The notes: generated from the letters alone by a model not told the origin. A DNA stretch of 56,178 nucleotides from JBAXXL01 sp038206725 (GCA_038206725.1 JBBRAO010000022.1:1-56178); one strand, 5' to 3'; positions 25,273-33,980 are shown, counted from the first letter of the stretch. Translations and numbers: made by a program.

Positions 25273-25801
25273 AAGTGCAAGTCTTATAGCCGTTCTTATT
25301 CTAGCTCTTACGGCTGGAGCGTTGGCACAGCCAATGTTTGGCGGTGGCGGAAAAGGTTGCGATAACGGCGATATGAAATACGGTCGCCAAAAAATAGAAA
25401 ATATGAAGAAAATGAAATTATTGGAATATTTGGATCTAAACGAAGACCAAGCCGATAAATTCTTGGTAAAATACAGTGCAGGTTCAAAAGTTATTATGGA
25501 CAATATGAAAAAAGCTGACGACATAGGCGATAAACTTAAAGACGCGATGAAAGATAATTCAGGTTCGAAAGAAGCCGTTTCTTTAGCTGACGATTTAGTA
25601 AAAGCTCAAAAATCTATCGAAGATGCCAAAGGTCAGTTGATGGACAATATGAAATCAATTTTACCTGCCGAAAAATTCACAAAATTCGTTTATTTCGAAT
25701 CTCACTTTCAAAAGGAAGTTATGAAACGAATGATGAAAATGCGCAAGAACAAAGGCGGCGAAGACTGTGACCGTTCGGGTCAGGGACAAGGCAGAAGATA
25801 A
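25256..25801 (+). CDS. Periplasmic Spy/CpxP-like helical protein
   Basis: Start ATG 25256 (or 25259); a TTG at 25241 is unlikely. After a signal peptide (SASLIAVLILALTAGALAQ) comes a glycine-rich stretch, then an all-helical, Lys/Met/Asp-rich body. LLEYLDLNEDQADKFL recalls the LTxxQ element of Spy/CpxP/ZraP periplasmic chaperones, and the C-terminal RMMKMRKNKGG is basic. It overlaps the anti-sigma gene and probably senses or answers envelope or metal stress in that circuit. Confidence 0.6.
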   Translation: MMRSFKSASLIAVLILALTAGALAQPMFGGGGKGCDNGDMKYGRQKIENMKKMKLLEYLDLNEDQADKFLVKYSAGSKVIMDNMKKADDIGDKLKDAMKDNSGSKEAVSLADDLVKAQKSIEDAKGQLMDNMKSILPAEKFTKFVYFESHFQKEVMKRMMKMRKNKGGEDCDRSGQGQGRR

Positions 25802-25827
25802 TTGCCAATTAGAAATAATCATTTTAA

Positions 25828-25863
25828 AAAGTTCCCAAGCTACTGCTCGGGAACTTTTTTTTT
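25828..25863 (+). terminator. Intrinsic terminator of the sigma/anti-sigma/Spy operon
   Basis: Stem AGTTCCCAAGC / GCTCGGGAACT (one mismatch), loop TACT, then nine T. Confidence 0.9.
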
Positions 25864-25937
25864 AAGTCCTCGCCTTGGTCGGATTTAGATTGCGAATACA
25901 GTGTGCTCGCAATTGATAATTTAAAATATTAATCTTA

Positions 25938-26073
25938 GTTGCCACGGCTTTTAAGTCGTGGATATAATGCGATTAACGCGTTCGGCTCTAGCCTAATTCT
26001 TTATAATCAATATTTGGGCTAAAGCCCATTTATAAGAGGTATTCACAACCCCCGACTTAAAAGTCGTGGCAAC
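25938..26073. repeat. Nested palindromic element, 136 bp
   Basis: The outer arms (GTTGCCACGGCTTTTAAGTC at 25938-25957 and its near complement ending at 26073) are each self-complementary hairpins with a TT or AA loop. Inside, GGCT-CT-AGCC and GGGCT-AA-AGCCC hairpins face each other as imperfect reverse complements. This is the same architecture and size as the unrelated sequence at 281-414. Apart from this element the 25802-26240 gap holds only the upstream terminator and AT-rich sequence. Confidence 0.65.
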
Positions 26074-26240
26074 AAAAAAAGGGATTAATAATAATTTATC
26101 AACACTTAGAATGGATAACATTTAGCTATGATAACAAAATGACTTTTCCACAAAGAGACACAGATATAAAAACTAACCTTATCTTATCTTAAAAACCTTA
26201 GTAGAAAAGCGATATGTATGAACACCATAACCCTATTCCC

Positions 26241-26960
26241 TTATTTATTACTTATAATTTTATAAACCAATCCCACATTGAAAAAAGTGTTAAACATCTT
26301 GCTGTCACCCTGACCCATACTACTTAATTTGCCGGGGGTGTAAAGGCTGAAAAAACTTCGTGAAATCCTGCTTTCAATACTGAGGTTTTTATAAATCGGT
26401 ATATTGGAACCGATCATTAAGCCTTGTTCCACTTTACGTATAGCGTTGAAATTGTTGAAGTCATCGTGAAAATCATCAATAAAGCCTCCGTTTCCTATCA
26501 CAACGCGCACATTGCCCGCGTCCTTGCCTCCCACAAGCACCGAAACATAAGGTCCAAACAATAGTTTGAATTTCCCGATACTATATGTTACCAATAATGG
26601 AATATCAATATAATGCAAGCGCATACCACCGGTTACGTAGGCAGTGTAAAACGAAGGCACCTGACCGCTTTGATTATTAATAACCACAGTAATCAATGTA
26701 TCGCGGGTAAAAGTTTGGCTGTAATCAACACCGTGTAAAGAATAATATAATCCGGGTGAAAATGAAAAGCGTTTGCTGAGAGGGATAGAATAGGAAACGC
26801 CCAGATTCTGACCAACTATAGGTTTGCCTTCGCTATTCTCTACAACCTGTGTTGGCAAAGGTCCGCCAAAGTTGATACCTGCTCCAATACTGAAATTTTG
26901 TGCATTACCAACTAGTAGCGAACAAAAGAAGATGAGCATTATGTTCAAAATGTTTTTCAA
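26241..26960 (-). CDS. Outer-membrane beta-barrel protein (porin-like, PorT/OmpW-type size)
   Basis: A 239-residue protein with a signal peptide (to VGNAQ) and repeated amphipathic strands: FSIGAGINFGG, FSFSPGLYYSLHG, LHYIDIPLLVTYSIGKFKLLFGPYVSVLVGGKD, and a final aromatic strand VGLVYKI. LHYIDIPLL is typical of the outer membrane beta-barrel domain common in Bacteroidota. It overlaps the upstream T9SS cargo gene by 4 nt, so it is probably co-produced with that secreted protein. Confidence 0.75.
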   Translation of the reverse strand: MKNILNIMLIFFCSLLVGNAQNFSIGAGINFGGPLPTQVVENSEGKPIVGQNLGVSYSIPLSKRFSFSPGLYYSLHGVDYSQTFTRDTLITVVINNQSGQVPSFYTAYVTGGMRLHYIDIPLLVTYSIGKFKLLFGPYVSVLVGGKDAGNVRVVIGNGGFIDDFHDDFNNFNAIRKVEQGLMIGSNIPIYKNLSIESRISRSFFSLYTPGKLSSMGQGDSKMFNTFFNVGLVYKIISNK

Positions 26961-27868
26961 TGTACTACCACGAATTTAGCCGATGAAACAAAACTGTTAC
27001 CAATCCAAGTCTGTACAATGTAACTACCTTGTTGCCATTCAGAAACATCGAGCTGATGATTTTTCTCGGAAGGGGTAAATGACTGTATAAAGCGTCCGTC
27101 AATTGCATAAATATGACAAAGGAATTGTTCGGTATTGGTGGTATTAAACGACAGAGAAAGATGCTCTGTTGCCGGCGTGGGAAAAACATCTATAGAAAAT
27201 TCCGGCATCAGTAGTTCCTGCACACCGTTGGAATACTCCAACGAAATATCATCAACGAATAAAGTACTGCCAACCTGTCCGGGGGAGCCATTGCCACCTG
27301 CGCTTGAGGTAAAAAATAATAGAATTGAGTCGGGGGCTATCTCGGTATTGATGTAGTCAAAACTAACGTCAAACTGGGTATATTCCAAAATGCTATTTTT
27401 AATTATCTGTAGAGCCTTTGCTATAGTGTCCTGTTTGCTTGTCGCTTTATTGAATCTGGTAAGCATAGCCAATACCGCAGATGAATCGCCGTTCACGGAC
27501 GTAAATTTTATCCACCCCTTGAACCTCGTCGGCTTATCTGTAAAAGGCTGTCCCTGTTTTATAAAAGGAGCTGTCATTATAAAATTGCCGGAAGCCAACA
27601 GTCCGGGAAGTAGGAAAGTGCCCCACTGCTTGGTTTCCAGTTGGGCCGCATACGTCCCGGAATGCACATCGCTTGTACGGCTTACAGTTACTGGTCCACC
27701 CAGTGCTGACAAAGTGTTTAGCGTTGTCCACCAACCTCCCGTTGGCTCGTAATAAGTGTTCTGGGCAGATGGTGTCCAATTGTTAAGCCCGCCCTCCGGT
27801 ATTTGAGCCTGCACTATTGCCGAACCTACAATGAATAATGAGAATAATATAAATAGTCTCTTTTTCAT
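26957..27868 (-). CDS. PCMD-type secreted protein with T9SS sorting domain
   Basis: A 303-residue protein: signal peptide (to VQAQ), then a domain with QIPEGGLNNW, GGWWTTLNT, KQWGTFLLPGLLASG, KGWIKF and STLFVDDISLEY. This resembles the PCMD (putative carbohydrate metabolism) domain, a jelly-roll carbohydrate-binding-like fold. The C-terminal T9SS tail begins around residue 225 (FSIDVFPTPATEHLSLSF) and ends SSAKFVVVH. It is presumably surface-exposed or secreted, and is coupled to the barrel gene downstream by a 4-nt overlap. Confidence 0.8.
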   Translation of the reverse strand: MKKRLFILFSLFIVGSAIVQAQIPEGGLNNWTPSAQNTYYEPTGGWWTTLNTLSALGGPVTVSRTSDVHSGTYAAQLETKQWGTFLLPGLLASGNFIMTAPFIKQGQPFTDKPTRFKGWIKFTSVNGDSSAVLAMLTRFNKATSKQDTIAKALQIIKNSILEYTQFDVSFDYINTEIAPDSILLFFTSSAGGNGSPGQVGSTLFVDDISLEYSNGVQELLMPEFSIDVFPTPATEHLSLSFNTTNTEQFLCHIYAIDGRFIQSFTPSEKNHQLDVSEWQQGSYIVQTWIGNSFVSSAKFVVVH

Positions 27869-28038
27869 AATTATATCCTTGTATATTGAATTGATTTATT
27901 TAATTAAAACAGCACTTTGCTATTCATTAGTGTTTTGTAAAATTCATTCATTTGATACATACTTGTCTTTTATCAGCTTTACTATTTCCCGAAATACTTG
28001 TAAATTAATACAAGCAACTGCTTATTAAAGCTTCTTTT

Positions 28039-28066
28039 GCCGGTCATCGAGCGAAGTCGAGATGCC
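28039..28066 (-). repeat. CATCTCGACT-CGCTCGATG intergenic repeat
   Basis: Minus-strand copy of the repeat that also occurs at 22987, 28434 (tandem), 36153 and 42502. It sits between the stop of the GIY-YIG gene and the PCMD gene's upstream region. Confidence 0.6.
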
Positions 28067-28081
28067 CGGAAAAAACAATTT

Positions 28082-28396
28082 TTATTCATTTCTCTGATAA
28101 TTTCTAAAATTGCTATCGTTTTTACATTCAGCCAAATAATGTAATAACTCAATTTCATTGTTAATCAACACTTCTTTCTTAGCTCTACTCCATTTTTGTA
28201 CTTTTTTTTCGTTGAAAAATGCTTCATCAATTCTACTGAATTCTTGAGTGAAAACCAATTTTATTGGAAGACGGTTTGTTGTATAAATGGCACCTTCACC
28301 GTTTTGATGCTGTTTTAATCGGAGTTCCAAATTATTTGTGCTCCCTGTATAATAACTACCATCAGCACATTCTAATATATACATATAACCTTTCAT
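28082..28396 (-). CDS. GIY-YIG domain nuclease
   Basis: Start at ATG 28396 (104 residues), preceded by AAGGA; an upstream extension to 28465 would be read out of the repeat. The GIY-YIG core is clear: GYMYILECADGSYYTGST, then LELRLKQHQNGEG, a catalytic-region Arg, and NEKKVQKWSRAKKE. These small single-domain proteins (YhbQ/UPF0213-like) are abundant in Bacteroidota; the substrate is unknown. It is bracketed by two CATCTCGACT-type repeat sites, one of which (a 40-bp tandem array) adjoins its 5' side. Confidence 0.85.
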   Translation of the reverse strand: MKGYMYILECADGSYYTGSTNNLELRLKQHQNGEGAIYTTNRLPIKLVFTQEFSRIDEAFFNEKKVQKWSRAKKEVLINNEIELLHYLAECKNDSNFRNYQRNE

Positions 28397-28435
28397 TATG
28401 ATTCCTTGCTTTACATCTTTTCTAATGCCGGGCAT

Positions 28436-28555
28436 CTCGACTACGCTCGATGACCCGCGGTACAAAACTTATCTACTCGACTACGCTCGATGACCCGCGG
28501 TACAAAACTCATCTACTCGACTACGCTCGATGACCCGCGGTACAAAACTTATCCC
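28436..28555. repeat. Three tandem copies of a 40-bp repeat
   Basis: Units begin at 28436, 28476 and 28516 with CTCGACTACGCTCGATGACC and run on through CGCGGTACAAAACT. Copies 1 and 2 differ at one base near the end; the third stops just short of a full unit. The unit contains the interspersed CATCTCGACT-CGCTCGATG repeat core plus a CCGCGG palindrome, so the array is a local expansion of that repeat family. Confidence 0.85.
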
Positions 28556-28652
28556 TCTATTTCGTTCGGAAACTCGTCTTCTGCTTTCTACATCTCTTAA
28601 AACTCTGCGATCTAACCATCTTTACGCGAGTCTTCTCTTTACAACTAATTCC

Positions 28653-29129
28653 CTATTCCACTTCCCCTACTACTGCTACATAATTTTTGCCGTATTTTTT
28701 GGCGCATTTCGGGCAGGTGGTGTACCACATATACCATTTTTTAACTCTTAAGCCCTTTTTTACAGCATTAGCTTCGAAATCTTTACACCATTTATCGGAG
28801 TCTTTGGAATTCCCTTCGTAAACTCGGCTGTAGAACTTCCCACTCAAAATATGATTATCCGCGTCGGGTATTTCGTTGTCCACTTCGATTAAGATATTCA
28901 TATTCCACTTCGATGTATGATCGGAAAGGCACATTTTATCCTTCAACTCCGCTCCCATTTTATGAAACAATTTATCAATTCTTTTCATAGCGGAGCCTAA
29001 ATTGATCGGCATATAGTAGAAGGTCTTCACTTTTTCGCTAATGAATCGTTTGCCTTCCCAATCGAATACCTTGTCATCCCACGGTTCGAGAATAAATTTC
29101 TGGCAGCATATTTCGTTATCTTTCGACAT
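28653..29129 (-). CDS. Conserved uncharacterised protein with C-terminal CPKC motif
   Basis: A 158-residue soluble protein that I cannot assign with certainty. It begins with a metal/Cys-containing MSKDNEICCQKF, has a middle FYYMPINLGSAMKRID segment, and ends TTCPKCAKKYGKNYVAVVGEV. From memory, proteins with this ending are found widely and labelled hypothetical or hydrolase, and the overall pattern could be a GyrI-like small-molecule-binding fold. No operon partner: the next gene is the ferredoxin, in the same direction but with its own terminator. Confidence 0.55.
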   Translation of the reverse strand: MSKDNEICCQKFILEPWDDKVFDWEGKRFISEKVKTFYYMPINLGSAMKRIDKLFHKMGAELKDKMCLSDHTSKWNMNILIEVDNEIPDADNHILSGKFYSRVYEGNSKDSDKWCKDFEANAVKKGLRVKKWYMWYTTCPKCAKKYGKNYVAVVGEVE

Positions 29130-29241
29130 TGTTTTTACCTCTAGTGTATTTGAAATGCTTCTATTATCTTTTGCAAAATTAAAAAAAAAATCTTAATTAT
29201 TGCAACGAACCCATCTCGAATTGCCACGGACGGCGATGGAT

Positions 29242-29274
29242 AAAAAAAAGCACCGCTTTTTGGGGCGGTACTTC
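29242..29274 (-). terminator. Intrinsic terminator of the ferredoxin gene
   Basis: Minus-strand stem AGTACCGC / GCGGTGCT (one G-T pair) around a CCCAAAAA loop, followed by eight T. Confidence 0.8.
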
Positions 29275-29297
29275 AAGATATGTGATTTTAGTTATTC

Positions 29298-29480
29298 TCA
29301 TTCAATACAATCGGATGGACAAATTGCTTTGCATTGTGGTTCATCGAAAAAACCTTTGCATTCAACACACAATTCAGCGTCGATAACATAAGTATCAGCA
29401 CCTTCGGTGATTGCATTTACAGGGCATTCAGATTCGCAACTGCCGCACATTGTACATTCGTCTGTTATAATTAAAGCCAT
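29298..29480 (-). CDS. 2[4Fe-4S] ferredoxin, Allochromatium/YfhL type
   Basis: Start at ATG 29480 (60 residues). Cluster I ligands: CTMCGSCESECP. Cluster II: CVECKGFFDEPQCKAICP, with the 8-residue spacing between the second and third cysteines that marks the Allochromatium-type (YfhL) ferredoxins, and a short C-terminus with an extra Cys (SDCIE). A low-potential electron carrier. It is monocistronic, with a terminator directly downstream; the redox partner is unknown, the window's hydrogenase being one candidate. Confidence 0.9.
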   Translation of the reverse strand: MALIITDECTMCGSCESECPVNAITEGADTYVIDAELCVECKGFFDEPQCKAICPSDCIE

Positions 29481-29568
29481 TTTAAACCTCAAAATTTTAA
29501 AAAATTAGAAATTGAACAAATTTCGAAAACAAATTTAAGCTAATTATATATAATGGCAAAGAAAAATA

Positions 29569-30570
29569 TTAAATTTCTTCATTTTTTGCGCAATTTATTT
29601 TATTATTCCTATAATTATTATAGTAAATAGCTGTTATAAGTATCGTGAAAAACGTTGCGGGCCAAACAAACCTGCCGTCGGAATAAGCTGAAAACATTGT
29701 ATATACGAATAGGACGACATATTCGAGCAAAGCTAAATAATAAATATAAGTTTTGCGGATGAAATCACAATTCTTTTTAAGCATTGCTTTTACCAACAGA
29801 ACCAAAGCCATAAACCCCGGGATTCCCAAACTTAGTACAAATGATATTATAGCGCGCGGACGGAATAGATTTTCGCTGAGAGTTTTAAACGACGGTTTCC
29901 AAAAGTAAACCGTTTCGGTAGGGTAAATAACATTTCTGATTATATAAGTTGAAACGAAATAGAATAAAACCGCTGTTATCGAAAGAGTGATAGCCTTTTT
30001 CAGATCCTTTTTTTCAACCAAGATATAGAGGAAAATGATAGGTATAACGAATATCACCGTCTCTTTACCGAATGTGAAAAGCGTTATAGCCATCGGCAAA
30101 TGCTTTTCCTTACCGATGACGACCAAATAGAAGCATAGAACCGTCCCCAACATAGAAATCGGATCCAAAACCCCTATCGTGGAGTAATAAAATGTCGGAA
30201 AGCTGACTATAAACAAAACCGCTGACCAAAAGACTATTTTATCCCTTATGTTGAATGCAAAAAGCAGTTTAACAAATACGAAGAGCGTAATAACCATTAT
30301 CAAAGCGTTAAGCAAATTTAGCGATATGCCCCCTGAAAATGGCAGAAATGAAGCAAGGTATGGCACCAACGGACGGTATCCGAACGGTGCGCCGACAGTC
30401 AAGCCTTCGACACCTCTAAAAGTTTCAACGTAATTGTTGTAATACTGGGAATCACCCAATTCTTGCGTAGTGTATTTCTTTATGAAGAAATCATTTCTGT
30501 CGAATCTTACTGTAATAACAGCAAGTAAAAGCAAGGTCAATATTAGAAATTTTAATCCGAAGTTTCTCAT
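29569..30570 (-). CDS. Polytopic membrane protein, possible GT-C-like
   Basis: Start at ATG 30570, overlapping the upstream EFR1 stop as ATGA (333 residues; a longer start at 30603 is less likely). There are about eight or nine membrane segments. A first outside loop holds QYYNNYVETFRG and FGYRPLVPYLASFLP, a pattern reminiscent of lipid-sugar-dependent (GT-C) glycosyltransferases, though no DxD motif is evident. I cannot name the family. It is the last gene of the lnt-EFR1 run. Confidence 0.5.
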   Translation of the reverse strand: MRNFGLKFLILTLLLLAVITVRFDRNDFFIKKYTTQELGDSQYYNNYVETFRGVEGLTVGAPFGYRPLVPYLASFLPFSGGISLNLLNALIMVITLFVFVKLLFAFNIRDKIVFWSAVLFIVSFPTFYYSTIGVLDPISMLGTVLCFYLVVIGKEKHLPMAITLFTFGKETVIFVIPIIFLYILVEKKDLKKAITLSITAVLFYFVSTYIIRNVIYPTETVYFWKPSFKTLSENLFRPRAIISFVLSLGIPGFMALVLLVKAMLKKNCDFIRKTYIYYLALLEYVVLFVYTMFSAYSDGRFVWPATFFTILITAIYYNNYRNNKINCAKNEEI

Positions 30571-31658
30571 AATTTTATCTTCTTTGGTTTGTATCTTCTC
30601 CAAGACATTAATTTAGTTAACGAAGTGTATTCCACCATCTTTCTTATAAATTTTATACCCATTGCTAAATGTAAAATATAGAAGCAGAAGCCGGACAGCC
30701 CCCCCCATAAAACACTCAGAATCAGGAAATTTATAACCTCGGTTTTCCAAGCGCAAAGAGTGCTGATGTTACATATATAATTGCTGTAAATTAATCGGGT
30801 AAAGTATTCGGCGGCGTAATAAGCCAAAAACCATATAAGAAATGCAAATAAATGTGGTGTTTGAATCGCCCGTTCGGGACAAGTATTCATACAGCGCATA
30901 CAGTTTTCGCAGGTATATTTCCAGTACGGTCGGTCGTTAATTCGTATGATGGATTGGGTAGGGCAATTTTCGATACAGACCCCGCAATTTGTGCATTTCG
31001 AATCCGCCATATAAGCTTTGGCTATGAAATATCGTCCAACAAATGAATATCCCAATGTAATAGGAATAAGAGGAATATCAATCCATAAAGCATACCAGCC
31101 ATTATAAACATATTCGCCGTCGAGCATTTTTGCGAGCAGGCGTTCAGTTTTTTTGGTATAATATTCATACATAACATTTATTGCGTTGTCAGTAAGCCCC
31201 GGGTGGATTGAAATCCAATTGGAGGGCAAATCTATGGGTAAAAATCCGCGGCACTTGTAGCCCTTAAAACGAAGCATCAGGCTCGGTTCATAAAAAGCCA
31301 TTCCGCTGATCCCCGGAAGCAGACATTTCCCGACTTTAACTCCGGCGCGTGTGTTTAAAATAAAAATGTCGGCATTTACCCCGCGTGGAAAATCGGATAT
31401 GAAATGACCCATAATAGGGGCGATATAAAAACCGTGAACCGGTGCGGCAAAGCCTATGAGAGCTTTACCTTCAAATTCCGGCACTTTTATATCGTGGTCA
31501 TAGCGGTCAACCGAAATGAGATGAGTCTGCATTCCCAATTTTTTAGCATAGTTCACCATACAGCGAGAAGCGTTTGCCGCATTTCCCGTTCCGCTGAAAT
31601 AATATACTATTAAAGTGCTGTATTTTGAGGATTTTGTTCTTTCTTCCGCTTTTTCCAT
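30567..31658 (-). CDS. EFR1-family flavodoxin-like ferredoxin membrane protein
   Basis: A 363-residue fusion: flavodoxin-like domain at the N-terminus (STLIVYYFSGTGNA, residues 13-26, an FMN phosphate loop; GFAAPVHGFYIAP), two [4Fe-4S] motifs (CTNCGVCIENCP and CENCMRCMNTCP, about residues 220-260), then about two C-terminal membrane segments. EFR1 proteins carry electrons between flavin and iron-sulfur centres. The ATG overlaps the last 49 nt of lnt, and its own stop overlaps the next start, so this is a tightly packed operon. Confidence 0.8.
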   Translation of the reverse strand: MEKAEERTKSSKYSTLIVYYFSGTGNAANASRCMVNYAKKLGMQTHLISVDRYDHDIKVPEFEGKALIGFAAPVHGFYIAPIMGHFISDFPRGVNADIFILNTRAGVKVGKCLLPGISGMAFYEPSLMLRFKGYKCRGFLPIDLPSNWISIHPGLTDNAINVMYEYYTKKTERLLAKMLDGEYVYNGWYALWIDIPLIPITLGYSFVGRYFIAKAYMADSKCTNCGVCIENCPTQSIIRINDRPYWKYTCENCMRCMNTCPERAIQTPHLFAFLIWFLAYYAAEYFTRLIYSNYICNISTLCAWKTEVINFLILSVLWGGLSGFCFYILHLAMGIKFIRKMVEYTSLTKLMSWRRYKPKKIKL

Positions 31659-33313
31659 TCTTTAATTTTCTTTATTAATTGAAGATAAAGTATAAATAAA
31701 GTCATAAATAAAATAACTTCACCGCAAAACTTCGATAACCAGTCTCCATTGCTAACATAAAGCGATTTTTCTTTCAACAGTGGCAACGACAGAACACCCG
31801 CATTTGGAACATAATGCTTCAATGTACCTAAACTGCGTCCGGTCGGAGCTATCCAACCGGATATGCCGGTATTGGCACAACGTGCGATGTAGCGGCGATT
31901 TTCGATAGCGCGAATTTGAGCAATCACATAATGCTGTCCGGGTCCGGTTGTGAAATCATACCAAGCGTCATTTGTTTGAATTACCAAAAGTTCGGCGCCC
32001 ATTTTTGTGAATCGGCGTACAAAATCAGGGTAAATTGATTCTATACATATTACAGAACCGATAGTATGGCGTTTGCCGCCTTTGTAGAAAGTCATATTAT
32101 TCTGTTTTTCGCCTTTACCCCAAGCCGATAAACCAACGCCGGTTTTCATAAAAGTCTTCAGGAATGGCATTTGGTCAACATAAGGCACACGTTCAGCGAA
32201 CGGTGTCAAACGCATTTTGTGGTATATCCTTGGTCGTGCAGTATCGTAAGGCTTTTTGTTCAGCATCAGTGTTGCATTATAGGATATATACTTGATTGAG
32301 GTATCCATTGGAAGTGGATCCGCTTGCTCAGGAGCGTTTTCACCGGTGAAAATCCTTGTGTCGGAAAACCCTACCAATAGCGGTATATTTCGCGTTTCGA
32401 CGTACCTGTCTAATAATGCGAAATTATGGTCAACACTGAATGACCAACCCAAATAAGGTATTGCTGTTTCAGGCCATACCGCCAAATCAATTTTGCCGGT
32501 TGTTGTTGAAATTAATGAGTCTAATAGGTTGAAATGTCTTTCCACCATACCAATCGGGCTAGTCTCCCATTTTACCCACGCATCATAAGCAGGTTGTACA
32601 AGCGCTACATTCAAATGTTCGTTTTCAGCAAGTAATTTTTTGTGATCAAATTTATTAAGTTGGAAATAGCCATATATAACAGGAGCTATTATGCAAATTA
32701 AAATAAGCGATAGCTGTAGCGGCTTTTTCAAAACAGCCTTGAAGAAATTGAGTCCCTTTTCGCGGGAATATTCAAAAATCTGTAGAAGCAGGATATTGAT
32801 AAGAGTTATTACGAATCCGGCTCCAAGTATTCCAACCAAATCAATGAATTGTATCCAAGGTAAAAATATCAATTGCGATTTGCCGATAGAAAGCCAAGGA
32901 TAACCCAACTCGCCCAATGAATGAAGCCATTCAAACGTAATCCAAATAAAGGGGAAAAAGCGTAAAGCGATTTTGGTACCTAAGTTTTTGATGAACCAAC
33001 GGAACAATACAATAGGCAGAAGGAAAAACAGCGGATGAACGAAATCAATCAGTATGCCCGAAGCCATTAGATAAGGATTTGTTCCCGCCCTCCAGGAACT
33101 TATCCACCAATTCGAGGCTACGTGAAATATGAAAAAAGTTATATAGCTTAACAAATATGGATGCTTAAGCTCCTTGTCACGAAGCATAATCAGTAAAGGA
33201 ATAAAAGCGAAAAATGCTAATATATTTGCATTAACCGGTGGGTAGGAGAGCGCTAATAACACGCCCGACAATACGGCATAAAGGATCTGTTTTTTTTGCA
33301 AAATTTCCCTCAT
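31610..33313 (-). CDS. lnt: Apolipoprotein N-acyltransferase
   Basis: Adds the third acyl chain to lipoproteins in the inner membrane. 567 residues: about six N-terminal membrane helices (to residue 215), a nitrilase-like periplasmic domain and a last helix near the C-terminus (EVILFMTLFILYLQLI). The catalytic triad is visible as Glu282 (LAVWPETAIPY), Lys366 (IYHKMRLTPF) and Cys423 (VICIESIYPD). It has a role with the many lipoproteins in this window. Confidence 0.92.
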   Translation of the reverse strand: MREILQKKQILYAVLSGVLLALSYPPVNANILAFFAFIPLLIMLRDKELKHPYLLSYITFFIFHVASNWWISSWRAGTNPYLMASGILIDFVHPLFFLLPIVLFRWFIKNLGTKIALRFFPFIWITFEWLHSLGELGYPWLSIGKSQLIFLPWIQFIDLVGILGAGFVITLINILLLQIFEYSREKGLNFFKAVLKKPLQLSLILICIIAPVIYGYFQLNKFDHKKLLAENEHLNVALVQPAYDAWVKWETSPIGMVERHFNLLDSLISTTTGKIDLAVWPETAIPYLGWSFSVDHNFALLDRYVETRNIPLLVGFSDTRIFTGENAPEQADPLPMDTSIKYISYNATLMLNKKPYDTARPRIYHKMRLTPFAERVPYVDQMPFLKTFMKTGVGLSAWGKGEKQNNMTFYKGGKRHTIGSVICIESIYPDFVRRFTKMGAELLVIQTNDAWYDFTTGPGQHYVIAQIRAIENRRYIARCANTGISGWIAPTGRSLGTLKHYVPNAGVLSLPLLKEKSLYVSNGDWLSKFCGEVILFMTLFILYLQLIKKIKEWKKRKKEQNPQNTAL

Positions 33314-33327
33314 AATTATTTATTAAT

Positions 33328-33837
33328 TTATTTAAAATTCAAGCTGAAAGAAACGCCCATAATATAAGCGGGTCGGACGTTAAGTGTTAGGTTCTCGTTT
33401 ACATTGAAATCGAATAAATGTGCTCCTGTATAAGCATCAATCGCCGCTACACCATACACAGCCAAAAGTCCCAAACCGAATAAGTCGCGGTTGTTGTGGT
33501 AATACTCCCGCTCGGCTTTTTTATTGGCATAAAGCGGATCGGTTTTCAGCATTGCGTCGGTTTGCTTTTTCAAATCGGCGTACTTAATATGATTATCATA
33601 AATTAGGTATCCCATCACCACAGCTGATGCTGTGAAAATAGGAGCTTTTATATAATCTTCATTATACAATTGCCCCCAGCCCGGCAAAACAAAAGTGCGC
33701 CAAACCGCACCCGCAGGGCTTTTGGTCATTTTTGCCAATGGCACGGGTTTCTTTGCTGTTGTATCAACGGGTGTTTGCGCCCAAGAGCTCGAAACACAGA
33801 TCAATACAAATAGTAATATATATATCGTTTTTTTCAT
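33328..33837 (-). CDS. DUF5683 domain protein
   Basis: A 169-residue protein with a signal peptide (to SSWAQ), a proline/lysine linker, RTFVLPGWGQLYNEDYIKAP (characteristic of DUF5683), two hydrophobic segments, and a C-terminal strand (YIMGVSFSLNF). Function unknown; the family is typical of Bacteroidota and relatives. It precedes lnt by 14 nt on the same strand. Confidence 0.8.
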   Translation of the reverse strand: MKKTIYILLFVLICVSSSWAQTPVDTTAKKPVPLAKMTKSPAGAVWRTFVLPGWGQLYNEDYIKAPIFTASAVVMGYLIYDNHIKYADLKKQTDAMLKTDPLYANKKAEREYYHNNRDLFGLGLLAVYGVAAIDAYTGAHLFDFNVNENLTLNVRPAYIMGVSFSLNFK

Positions 33838-33874
33838 ATTCTTTTTTTATCTCGAACCCCACCTATATCCTCCC

Positions 33875-33980
33875 CAGAGGACAGGTCTTCCCCTTCCCCT
33901 TTGGGGAAGGACGGGATGGGGTTCTATCTTTTCAATTTTCAACTGTTTGAAGATGGATTCCCGCTTCCGCGGGAATGACA
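33875..33980. repeat. Palindromic repeats downstream of the RM-like cassette
   Basis: Around 33890-33910 is a TTCCCC-TTCCCCTTTGGGGAA hairpin. At 33944-33979 is the TGTTTGAAGATGGATTCCC repeat with a GCTTCCGC core and GGGAATGAC, in the plus orientation. The second is repeated in the same orientation at 36051, upstream of the cassette. Confidence 0.7.

Noticed and set aside
28436..28555. CRISPR array
   Set aside because: Units are directly contiguous 40-mers without variable spacers, so it is a tandem repeat.
33732..33950. Plus-strand ORFs across the DUF5683 5' end and repeats
   Set aside because: Composed of antisense codons and palindromic repeat sequence.
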